The translations under genes and the position numbers were made by a program. DNA of 64,000 bases from Chitinophaga sp. CF418 (GTDB taxonomy: Bacteria > Bacteroidota > Bacteroidia > Chitinophagales > Chitinophagaceae), in the NCBI RefSeq assembly GCF_900142925.1, contig NZ_FRCN01000004.1:62001-126000 (forward strand), written 5' to 3'. Shown piece by piece: positions 56,472-64,000 of this stretch (positions within the stretch are counted from its first letter, which is position 1; the number at the start of each line of letters is the position of its first letter). The notes below the pieces were generated by a model that saw only the letters and a list, made by a program, of their open reading frames with translations, did not search any database and was not told where the DNA came from.

Positions 56472-57773
56472 TTAAAACCAGGATATCCAGGATTTGCCGT
56501 CTTTTGCGCTTACCATGTCGTAACCGTCGCTTGTTTTCACCAGGTAATACCCATTGGAGTCAGTGATCCTGGTGATCGTATTGGTGACCGCGGTCTGTCC
56601 CTCCGGAAGGTCTCCCAGTATACCCAGGTAAGGGAATACGATACGTCCGTCTGCTTTATAGGTAGGGGCTCTGAAGGCAGGGCCATATTCTATGGATTGT
56701 TCGCCATCAACACGGGTTACAAAACCTAATAGGTCATATTGGATATTGTCGCTTGTTCCAAACTGAGGATAAAAGACCGTAAAAGAATAGTTAGGCAGCT
56801 TCGTGATACCATATGCATCATCCACGCCATCCACATGGAACCCTTCCAGTGTTACCCAGTAACTGCCGGCATCAACCTGCTGCTGCCACCATGTTTTAGG
56901 CGCATCCCGGTCTATCACCTGCGGCTTCGCTGTTTCTTTGATAGTACCGGCATTGCCATTCACAGTAAAATTTAGCGTAGTAGTAGCTGCGCTCCAGGTT
57001 ATGTTATCGAAAGAGGTCAGCGTTACCGCCCCGATATTTACCGCAGGAGAAAATCCTACACCGGAAGGGGTATAATAGAATCCGGTAGTCACCACATGGC
57101 TCTGGCCGTTTTCATCTATCCAGCTGAAAGTGGCGCTCCTGCTCAGGATATTGAAAGCCACATCATAATTGCTGCCACCTGTAGCAAAGCGTTTAAAATA
57201 GGTGAGGTAAGTATCTATCTTGTCTATCAGGCGATTGGTCTTTTCTGCCGCATATGCAGCTTCTTCCGCTTCTGTAGCTTTAATCAACACCGCTTTACTA
57301 TTGTGATATCTTCCTTTCAACAGGATGGTATCGCCATTCATGCCTTCAATGGAAAACTCAAAATCGGAATACAATCCTTCTCCATACACTCCGCCATTTA
57401 CAGCCGCATCAGGATCGCTCAGCAGGTGGATGTAGGAATAAGTATCAAATAAGAGGCAGGGCTGCTGTAATGCCTTTAAACGGTAGCTGCTCTCCATCCG
57501 CGTAACAGACGATGCAGAGTCGAAGTCAGCATACATCTTAACGCGGTTGGAATCATTGAACTGGAAAAAGAAGGAAAACACCCCGTTCTCCAATCCCTGG
57601 GGATAAACAAGCCCTTTCCAGCCATGCGGAGCTGCCACCAGTATATCCCCGTATTTCTTCAGGGTATCGTTCAGGCGGGTATCAGGCCCTGCGCTGAACA
57701 CACTTTCGTCCGACTTCCGGCAGGCCGCCAGTACAGAAAGGGTAAAACATATCAGAAGTAAGCGTTTATACAT
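56472..57773 (-). CDS. DUF4302 lipoprotein
   Basis: A 433-aa lipoprotein (signal ending LAAC, Cys18). The mature start, GPDTRLNDTLKKYGDILVAAPHG, and WKGLVYPQG with FFFQFNDSNRVKMYAD fit the DUF4302 family, found mainly in Bacteroidota next to SusCD and the zinc-hydrolase lipoprotein. It is the fourth gene of this uptake operon. Its C-terminal part (LVKTSDGYDMVSAKDGKSW) has no known catalytic motif. Likely a surface accessory lipoprotein that binds substrate. Confidence 0.92.
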   Translation of the reverse strand: MYKRLLLICFTLSVLAACRKSDESVFSAGPDTRLNDTLKKYGDILVAAPHGWKGLVYPQGLENGVFSFFFQFNDSNRVKMYADFDSASSVTRMESSYRLKALQQPCLLFDTYSYIHLLSDPDAAVNGGVYGEGLYSDFEFSIEGMNGDTILLKGRYHNSKAVLIKATEAEEAAYAAEKTNRLIDKIDTYLTYFKRFATGGSNYDVAFNILSRSATFSWIDENGQSHVVTTGFYYTPSGVGFSPAVNIGAVTLTSFDNITWSAATTTLNFTVNGNAGTIKETAKPQVIDRDAPKTWWQQQVDAGSYWVTLEGFHVDGVDDAYGITKLPNYSFTVFYPQFGTSDNIQYDLLGFVTRVDGEQSIEYGPAFRAPTYKADGRIVFPYLGILGDLPEGQTAVTNTITRITDSNGYYLVKTSDGYDMVSAKDGKSWISWF

Positions 57774-57861
57774 AATATCTTAGAGCCTTTTTTATTTTCA
57801 ATTAAATGTTCATTCAACATCCCTATTCCATCTCTCACCGGTTGTCATTTGCAGTATCCGG

Positions 57862-58773
57862 CTAGTAGATCAGGGACTCCACCGCCTTCCGTTTCCTGGC
57901 CTGCAGGCTATAGAAATCAATATTCCAGGCTGTCTTGAAATAAGCCACTACCATTGTCTCCTTTTCGCGCAGCGCAGCTTTCGCCTGTGCCTGTGTCACC
58001 CCACTGGCAGATGAACCTGCAGGAATGCTTTCAACAAGCCTGTTGAAACCATCACGGCCATCTATCATCATCAGGGAGATCATTTCCACAAAATCATCAT
58101 CAAAACCAGACATGGCATAAGCGGAGATATAACCGTTGGCATGCGCCTCTTCATCACTGATGTTGTTCCAGTTGGCCGTATAATGCCCGGCAGAGATGTT
58201 TTTGAACGCAGGAGGGTAAAGTATTGTCTGATGGAGAATATGGCCGAATTCGTGCTCTATGACGTGAAAGATCTGCTTTAACACCGTTGAGTCGGAAGGC
58301 TTGTAATTCGGCATGCCCTTAATGCGGAAAGAGTTGATAGAATAGATCACCACTTTACGGCCGCCTTCTGCCGTACCCAGGGTAATAGTACCGTTATCCA
58401 CATTCCAGCTGGCGCTGCCGCACAGTATCAGGAATTTCGGGCTGTAACGTTTGAAGAACAGTTCACCCGCTTCTGCTACATAGGTATCGATCCATACTTT
58501 CTTGATAGACTGCAGGGCAGGCTTCACCATAGATTCCTGTGGCGGCACCAGTGTCTTGTCCAGGTCAAACTCAAACTGGTCCCACTTGTATTTTGCTTCG
58601 ATGTTATAAGGCACCACCAGGGTATCGTACAACCATTTATCCAGCGCCGTCTTTTGCCAGGTATCGCCTCCCAGACCGGGAATATCCTGCAGACCGCTGA
58701 GATCATCATCGTTTGAACAGGCTGTGAACAATACCACACTGAGAAGGACTATTACTGTTTTTATCGTTTTCAT
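57862..58773 (-). CDS. SusCD-associated zinc metallohydrolase lipoprotein (TIGR04549 type)
   Basis: A 303-aa lipoprotein (signal ending LFTAC, Cys19). The zinc motif HEFGHILHQ (His-Glu-x-x-His) sits near residue 174, followed by an acidic third-ligand region (DEEAHANGYISAYAMSG and DDFVEMIS). This is the substrate-import-associated zinc metallohydrolase, typically encoded with SusC, SusD and DUF4302 exactly as here. It probably cuts peptides at the cell surface before import, which suggests the operon's cargo is a peptide or glycopeptide rather than a plain glycan. Confidence 0.93.
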   Translation of the reverse strand: MKTIKTVIVLLSVVLFTACSNDDDLSGLQDIPGLGGDTWQKTALDKWLYDTLVVPYNIEAKYKWDQFEFDLDKTLVPPQESMVKPALQSIKKVWIDTYVAEAGELFFKRYSPKFLILCGSASWNVDNGTITLGTAEGGRKVVIYSINSFRIKGMPNYKPSDSTVLKQIFHVIEHEFGHILHQTILYPPAFKNISAGHYTANWNNISDEEAHANGYISAYAMSGFDDDFVEMISLMMIDGRDGFNRLVESIPAGSSASGVTQAQAKAALREKETMVVAYFKTAWNIDFYSLQARKRKAVESLIY

Positions 58774-58803
58774 GCTATTAGCTGATAGATCTTGAGAATA
58801 TTG

Positions 58804-60255
58804 TTAACGGGGGTTCATAGGAAGACCGGAAGTCTTTGCTGTAACCGGCAACTGGAATACCCTGCGCGGGTCGTCAGCGCCCAGTGTCAGCGTCTCCCCT
58901 TCACGGGTAATGTGCGTAACAGGTACTTTGTAGCGCATCAGGTCAAACCAGCGCAGTCCTTCCTGCACGAATTCTGCTCTTTTGAAATCGAATAATACAC
59001 TCAGCAAAGCCTCCCGGTTATCGCTAAGTCCATAGAAGGTCTTGGATTTAGCCAGGGTGATATTATGACTGGAAGGATCGTAATTGGTGATACGTGTACT
59101 GGCATACAGGTTCAGGTCAGCCAGTACAGCAGCGGTATTACCCAGGTTTGCATTGGCCTCCGCCCGGTTGAACAGTACTTCTTCTGCGGTAAATAAAGGC
59201 ACCATAGTATAGATGTAACCAATGTTGGCATTCACAGACTGCTTCACAAAGTATTCACTCACTTTAGGCACGAAATAATCGTTGACACCATAGGTATAAA
59301 CCGGAAAACACCAGCCGCCACCGGTTACATTCCGGCTGCCCAGGATCTCATAGTACATGGGATAGTTCATACCAAAACGGTATTGCCCCACATTACGGCC
59401 ATAACTGGAAATCGTTTCCACCAGCAGCAGGTTAGCTTTCTCGCTGGAGTTGGTATAGACATTGAACAGCTCCAGCGGCGACATGAACACATAAGAGGTA
59501 TTCCATGGACGCAGGTAAGCGCCTGTCTGGCTGGTAGGGAATGCCATATCCGCATACATCACCACTTTGTTGTAATCACCCTTATAGAGGTAGAACCTTG
59601 CTGCAAATGCATAAGCTGCCTTCTGTGTAAAATGGTAAGAAGGTACTTTGTACTTATCATCGCGGATCAGTGGCAAACCTGCCAGCAGATCTTTCTCTAT
59701 CTGCTCATATACATATGCTACCGTTTTCCTGTCATACTGCTTGAACACTACTTCTTCCGGCGCTGTTACATATGGGATCCCCATATCAGTATTAGCTGTA
59801 GCAGCATCGAAAGTTTTGGAGAATAGGTTCACCAGCATGAAGTGGGAATACGCACGTGCTACCAGCGCCTCTCCTTTCTGACGACTATAAGCCGCAGTAT
59901 CTTTTGCATTTTCACAGGCGAGCAGCGCATTATTTGCAGCAGCGATAGCCTTATAAGCCGCCTGCCAGTAGTATTCAGGAGAATCCTGTTCGGTGTACTG
60001 TACGTCGTTGAAATAAAAAGGGTCCCTGTTTGTGCGTACATCCACGCCTGTGCCTTTATCCATCACATTGTCTGACATCGCCTCACAAAAGGTCATATAA
60101 TTGGCCTGCGGATAAGCTGTGCCCAGTAACTGGCTCACCTTTTCCGGTGTATCCAGCAGGGTCCAGGTACTATCGGGTGCCTGGTCAAGGTATTTTTTAC
60201 AACCCGCAAACACCGGGAGAATAGCTAAAAGAATATATAGCGCTTTTCTTTGCAT
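58804..60255 (-). CDS. RagB/SusD family nutrient-uptake lipoprotein
   Basis: A 483-aa lipoprotein with signal ending FAGC (Cys18), then KKYLDQAPDSTW, and the C-terminal motif GLRWFDLMRYKVP. TPR helices make up the middle, as in all SusD proteins. Its gene is 11 bp downstream of susC and 30 bp upstream of the zinc-hydrolase gene, so it is the substrate-binding subunit of that transporter. Confidence 0.95.
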   Translation of the reverse strand: MQRKALYILLAILPVFAGCKKYLDQAPDSTWTLLDTPEKVSQLLGTAYPQANYMTFCEAMSDNVMDKGTGVDVRTNRDPFYFNDVQYTEQDSPEYYWQAAYKAIAAANNALLACENAKDTAAYSRQKGEALVARAYSHFMLVNLFSKTFDAATANTDMGIPYVTAPEEVVFKQYDRKTVAYVYEQIEKDLLAGLPLIRDDKYKVPSYHFTQKAAYAFAARFYLYKGDYNKVVMYADMAFPTSQTGAYLRPWNTSYVFMSPLELFNVYTNSSEKANLLLVETISSYGRNVGQYRFGMNYPMYYEILGSRNVTGGGWCFPVYTYGVNDYFVPKVSEYFVKQSVNANIGYIYTMVPLFTAEEVLFNRAEANANLGNTAAVLADLNLYASTRITNYDPSSHNITLAKSKTFYGLSDNREALLSVLFDFKRAEFVQEGLRWFDLMRYKVPVTHITREGETLTLGADDPRRVFQLPVTAKTSGLPMNPR

Positions 60256-60266
60256 ACTGTCTGTTT

Positions 60267-63200
60267 TTAAATGCCCACTTTAACGGATAATGTAAACTGC
60301 TTCTGGATCGGTTGTGCAACACCACCTGCGTTGAAGAACTCAGGGTCCTGGCCTTTCAGTTTCTTGTCTGAATAGATCAGCCACATGTTGTTCGCAGCAC
60401 CGGTTACCACCAGGCTGTTAAAGCCAGTTCTCTTAATAAGGCTGCCAGGCAATTGATAAGTAAGAGATACCGTCTTCAGGCGCACAAAGTCTCCTTTGGC
60501 CACCCTTTCAGTAGAAAAGTTGTAGTTACTGTAAGGATAAGCGCCTCCCAGTAAGGTTTGCTCATAAGCATCCAGGATAGATGGTACATTTGTCTTCGTT
60601 TCATCTTTCGGCATTACCCAACGATCATAAAACTCATTCGGCATAGCATCCAGATCAGAGTAGGAAGTCTTGAAGGCAGGATACAAACGGATCTTGTTAC
60701 CCCACTGATAGGTCATGAATATATTCAGTGATAAAGCCTTATAGCGGAAGGTGTTGTTGAAACCACCCGTCACCGGAGGATCAACAGGGCCCTGGTATAC
60801 CAGGTTGCCTGTAGCATCGTCCTGCAGATCTATGTTAGAGCTCACATGTCCGTCAGGTGTTACAAAAGCAGGCAGACCAGTATGTGGGTCCAGTCCTTTG
60901 TAATCGAGAGAGAAGAGGCTGCGTACAGGATATCCTTCCTTATTACCGCCTTCTGGTGCTACCAGGTCAAAGATCAGCGGAGAATTTTTTGCATTGGTGA
61001 TCTTATTGGTATTGTAGCCAAACGTCAGATTGGTTCTCCAGCCCCACAGTTTCCTGCGTATCACTTCACCACCCAACATCAACTCTATGCCTCTGGAATC
61101 CATGTCTGCATAGTTGGCAGCCTTATACAGTTCCCCGCCAATGCCGGCAGTTTTGATAATGCTGATGAGGTCAAAGCTCTTGCGGCTATACAGATCGAGG
61201 GTAATGTTTAAACGTCTGTCAAAGAAACCAGCTTCCAGGCCAAGGTTAGAAGTATATAGTTTTTCCCAGGTCAGTTCTGTATTTTTCAGATGCGCCAGCT
61301 GTATCACAGACTCTACTTCATTCAGATGTGCACGGCGGCTGTTTACGGTCTGGTATACGATGTTGGAGTTGGTAGCAGGTCCCATACTTGCCGTCAGACC
61401 ATAACTAGCACGCAACGACAGATAATCTACATTTTTCATCTGCTGCATAAAGCTCTCCCTGTCGAGGTTCCAGCGACCTGCAAAGCTCCAGGTAGGCAGC
61501 CAGCGTGCACTGGAAGAAGCGCCTAAGCGGTTGGAACCATCATAGCGGGCATTACCGCTGATGCTGTATTTATCTCCGTAGGAATAATCTGCGGTAGCAT
61601 AGAACGCCGCAAAACGGTCGTAATCACGGGCCATACCATAGTAAGGGAAGTTGCTCTCTATGGTTTGTTTCACAATGCGGTAGTCGATATAAGGTACACC
61701 ACCATTGTTATACTGATAACCATAACCCGTGTTGGAAGCATTCTGCCTGTCAGCATATTTCACCTGCTGACCTGCCAGTATATTCACATTGTGATTACCG
61801 CCAAAAGTAGTTCTATAGCTCAGGGTATTGCGGAAGTCATAGTTCAGCAACTGATCTTCCGTACGATTGTAGAAACCACCAGCGGGCAGTACGATCACTG
61901 GCTGTGCATCGGGATCTTCAGGGTCTCTGTACAGGAATTTATTATTCTGCGCGATAGTGGCATTGTCTGCCGCCCTATAAGCATTCGCCATATTCGCGTC
62001 TTCCGTGATCTGGTGTTCACGGGATGATTTCACATAACGCAATGCACCTACAAATTCCCATTTCAGCTTGTCAGTGATCTTCCAGCCGATATCGCCCTGC
62101 AAACGGAGGTCCATTACATTCAGGGTAAGGTAGTTGTTACGCAGCTCATCGATGATGTTGAAATCAGTATAATTCCTCCTGAAATACTCCAGCTCACCGT
62201 TATCATCATAAGCCCTCAGTGTACGGCTGGTATTCAATGCATAACTGAAAGGATTGATATCGAAGTCACGGTCGTACTGTCCTTCCACAGGATTGCTGTT
62301 GCGGGTCAGAGAACCCGGAGCACGCTGCTGACGCACGGAACCCAGGGTGGAGAAACCGGCAGACAACCTATCGGAAAATTTATAGTTGTTACGGAAGTTC
62401 AGTGTATAACGGTGTACTTTATCTGCCAGTGTCCAGCCATTATCGCCATAATAACTGGTGGAGAAATAAGACTGTGAACGGTCAGTACCGGACGATACGC
62501 TCAGGGAATGTTCCTGTACAAAGTTATTCCGGAACAGGAGGTCAAACCAGTCAGTATTGGCCTTTCCATATTTCAGGAGGAAGGCCTTGCGTGCTTCAGG
62601 CGTATTCTCCAGTCCATAGTTCCCATTCTCATCTGCCTGCAGCAGCTCATACATTTTACCATACACGCCCACATCGCCACGGGAAAGAATGTCGGAGGTA
62701 AGGATACCCTTACGCTCAAGCTCCGCCAGAACAGACATCTGTCTGGCGGAGTTCATGATATTAAAGCTTCCATAGGTAGGTTTCAGCTGAGTACTGAAGT
62801 TGCCGCTGTAGGCAATAGCCGTCTTACCAGCACGTCCTTTTTTGGTCGTGATCACGACTACGCCATTCATAGCGCGGGCGCCATACAGGGCCGTTGCAGC
62901 TGCATCCTTCAGGATATCGAAGCTCTCAATATCGTTGGAGTTCAGTCCCGCCACTGCAGATCCTAACAATGTGGTCGGGTCTCCACTGGAGAGCTGATCG
63001 TTGGAAATATTGGCCACATCTTCCAATACCACACCATCTACCACCCACAATGGTTTGTTATCACCATTAATGGAAGAAGCACCGCGGATGCGGATCTTAG
63101 GTGCAGTACCAAATGTACCCGACACGTTCTGGATAGATACGCCGGCCACACGGCCTTCCAGCATACGGCTCACGTCTGCCACACCACTCAGTCTCACATC

Positions 63201-63677
63201 TTCCGCTTTCAGGGATACGGCCGAACCGGCAAATTTCTTCTTGTCCACATTCTGGTAACCGGTTACCACTACTTCAGATAGTGAACCTTCTGTACCGCTC
63301 AATACTACATTCAGTAATGATTGTCCGCTGAACAATATTACTTTCGATTGTTTACCGATATAGGAAAAACGAAGGCTGTCGCCGGAACGGGCAGCCAGCG
63401 CAAAATCGCCATCCAGGGTTGTTACTGTTCCCTTGCGTGTAGACAGGTTGACTACTGATACATTAGGTAAGGCTACTTTTTCTTCGGCGCCGCTCACACG
63501 TCCCTTGGCCAGGCTCATAGGAATAGAATCCCGCACTGCACGGCGGTCTGCCGTATGGGTATCACCAGCGGCATGCGCACTGGCGGATAGTAATAACAAT
63601 ATTGTTACCGTAATAATTCCCTGCCGGCGTCTTTTTAAGGGCGCCGTCAATTGATTACCGTGTATAGGTAATGTCAT
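60267..63677 (-). CDS. SusC/RagA family TonB-linked outer membrane protein
   Basis: A 1136-aa outer-membrane transporter. Signal peptide (about 15-38, SASAHA), a carboxypeptidase-regulatory-like domain (about 55-130, including VVNLSTRKGTVTTLDGDF), then the SusC signature LSEVVVTGYQNVDKKKFAGS and the plug (to about 280, ALYGARAMNGVVVITTKKG). The barrel follows to the C-terminus (FTLSVKVGI). It is the first gene of the operon SusC-SusD-zinc hydrolase-DUF4302. By contrast with the SusC at 1838 it carries the full N-terminal extension. Confidence 0.95.
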   Translation of the reverse strand: MTLPIHGNQLTAPLKRRRQGIITVTILLLLSASAHAAGDTHTADRRAVRDSIPMSLAKGRVSGAEEKVALPNVSVVNLSTRKGTVTTLDGDFALAARSGDSLRFSYIGKQSKVILFSGQSLLNVVLSGTEGSLSEVVVTGYQNVDKKKFAGSAVSLKAEDVRLSGVADVSRMLEGRVAGVSIQNVSGTFGTAPKIRIRGASSINGDNKPLWVVDGVVLEDVANISNDQLSSGDPTTLLGSAVAGLNSNDIESFDILKDAAATALYGARAMNGVVVITTKKGRAGKTAIAYSGNFSTQLKPTYGSFNIMNSARQMSVLAELERKGILTSDILSRGDVGVYGKMYELLQADENGNYGLENTPEARKAFLLKYGKANTDWFDLLFRNNFVQEHSLSVSSGTDRSQSYFSTSYYGDNGWTLADKVHRYTLNFRNNYKFSDRLSAGFSTLGSVRQQRAPGSLTRNSNPVEGQYDRDFDINPFSYALNTSRTLRAYDDNGELEYFRRNYTDFNIIDELRNNYLTLNVMDLRLQGDIGWKITDKLKWEFVGALRYVKSSREHQITEDANMANAYRAADNATIAQNNKFLYRDPEDPDAQPVIVLPAGGFYNRTEDQLLNYDFRNTLSYRTTFGGNHNVNILAGQQVKYADRQNASNTGYGYQYNNGGVPYIDYRIVKQTIESNFPYYGMARDYDRFAAFYATADYSYGDKYSISGNARYDGSNRLGASSSARWLPTWSFAGRWNLDRESFMQQMKNVDYLSLRASYGLTASMGPATNSNIVYQTVNSRRAHLNEVESVIQLAHLKNTELTWEKLYTSNLGLEAGFFDRRLNITLDLYSRKSFDLISIIKTAGIGGELYKAANYADMDSRGIELMLGGEVIRRKLWGWRTNLTFGYNTNKITNAKNSPLIFDLVAPEGGNKEGYPVRSLFSLDYKGLDPHTGLPAFVTPDGHVSSNIDLQDDATGNLVYQGPVDPPVTGGFNNTFRYKALSLNIFMTYQWGNKIRLYPAFKTSYSDLDAMPNEFYDRWVMPKDETKTNVPSILDAYEQTLLGGAYPYSNYNFSTERVAKGDFVRLKTVSLTYQLPGSLIKRTGFNSLVVTGAANNMWLIYSDKKLKGQDPEFFNAGGVAQPIQKQFTLSVKVGI

Positions 63678-64000
63678 ATGTATAGCTGATTTACTGAATA
63701 GATCCTGGTTGTAAAAATTCCTACTTTCTGGTTGTTCCTTGTACTACAATAGATTGACGTTCTATCTGGTTACTCAACAGATCAGGCAATAGATTCAGGC
63801 TGTAACGAATTAATTCTCTCCATCAATTCCCCCTTCAACATGTTTCCAACGATGTTCCTTTTTCCAAAACCTAAAATTATTCAGTTGCGAACGTTCTTCC
63901 ACGGGGGTAAACCGCCTTTGTAGAAAATAGCGGTAAACCACTATTTAATTATTATCTTACCCGTCGGAATCAACCAGGAATTATATTCGTAACGTCTGTT
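63678..64000. other. Upstream region of susC-like gene
   Basis: It holds the promoter region of the 24-kb minus-strand run. Two direct copies of GGTAAACC lie at 63906 and 63932, 26 bp apart, in a GC-containing patch (63902-63940), unlike the AT-rich surroundings. They could bind a regulator. No gene is seen up to the window end. Confidence 0.4.

Overview
The window looks like chromosome from a soil-type Bacteroidota, most likely family Chitinophagaceae and probably Chitinophaga or a close relative. The evidence is two SusC/SusD outer-membrane uptake pairs, type IX secretion (T9SS) sorting domains of types A and B, PorP/SprF proteins, many lipoproteins with a Cys near residue 20, the near absence of Shine-Dalgarno sites, and promoter boxes of the Bacteroidota form TTTG-N19-TANNTTTG. 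The genus is an inference from gene content only.

Layout. Positions 1-4741 (minus strand) hold a SusC-SusD-fasciclin lipoprotein uptake operon. A lone 503-aa cytosolic helical protein follows at 5597. Positions 7144-11140 (minus) form a three-part efflux operon (MFS pump, HlyD adaptor, TolC channel), divergent from an AraC regulator. Then come a secreted subtilase, a tRNA-Gln(CTG) with a consensus promoter and terminator, a small secreted protein, a candidate ADP-ribosyltransferase toxin with a small partner gene (14791-15674), a secreted DUF695-RraB protein and a T9SS type A cargo. Positions 18539-22334 (minus) pair a flavin amino-acid/amine oxidase with a thiamine-diphosphate 2-oxo acid decarboxylase. 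After these lie a PPP-type phosphatase, a PARG-like (TIGR02452) protein, a GH2 glycosidase, a DUF1349 protein, a DUF4846 protein, a large metallophosphoesterase, SUFU plus lysA, an ArsR regulator, a glycine-rich lipoprotein and a GH92 glycosidase.

From 63677 down to 39526 nearly 24 kb is read on the minus strand with no gap above about 90 bp. It runs SusC, SusD, zinc-metallohydrolase lipoprotein, DUF4302 lipoprotein, then a 2968-aa modular adhesin-like T9SS type B cargo, a 1376-aa PKD type B cargo, PorP/SprF, a TPR-PD40-OmpA protein and a second PorP/SprF. The cargo proteins and the PorP/SprF and OmpA partners probably form one surface-display cassette.

Most unusual signals: an identical 12-bp palindrome (GTAATCGATTAC) about 60 bp upstream of both the first susC-like gene and the GH2 gene, suggesting one LacI-type regulon; a 67-bp near-perfect palindrome beside a diverged copy 145 bp away, downstream of GH2; a 146-bp element with 21-22 bp terminal inverted repeats enclosing two tandem repeats; a 50-base pure purine run; the ART-like toxin pair; and the oxidase/decarboxylase pair. 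No CRISPR array, rRNA, recognisable transposase or prophage was seen.
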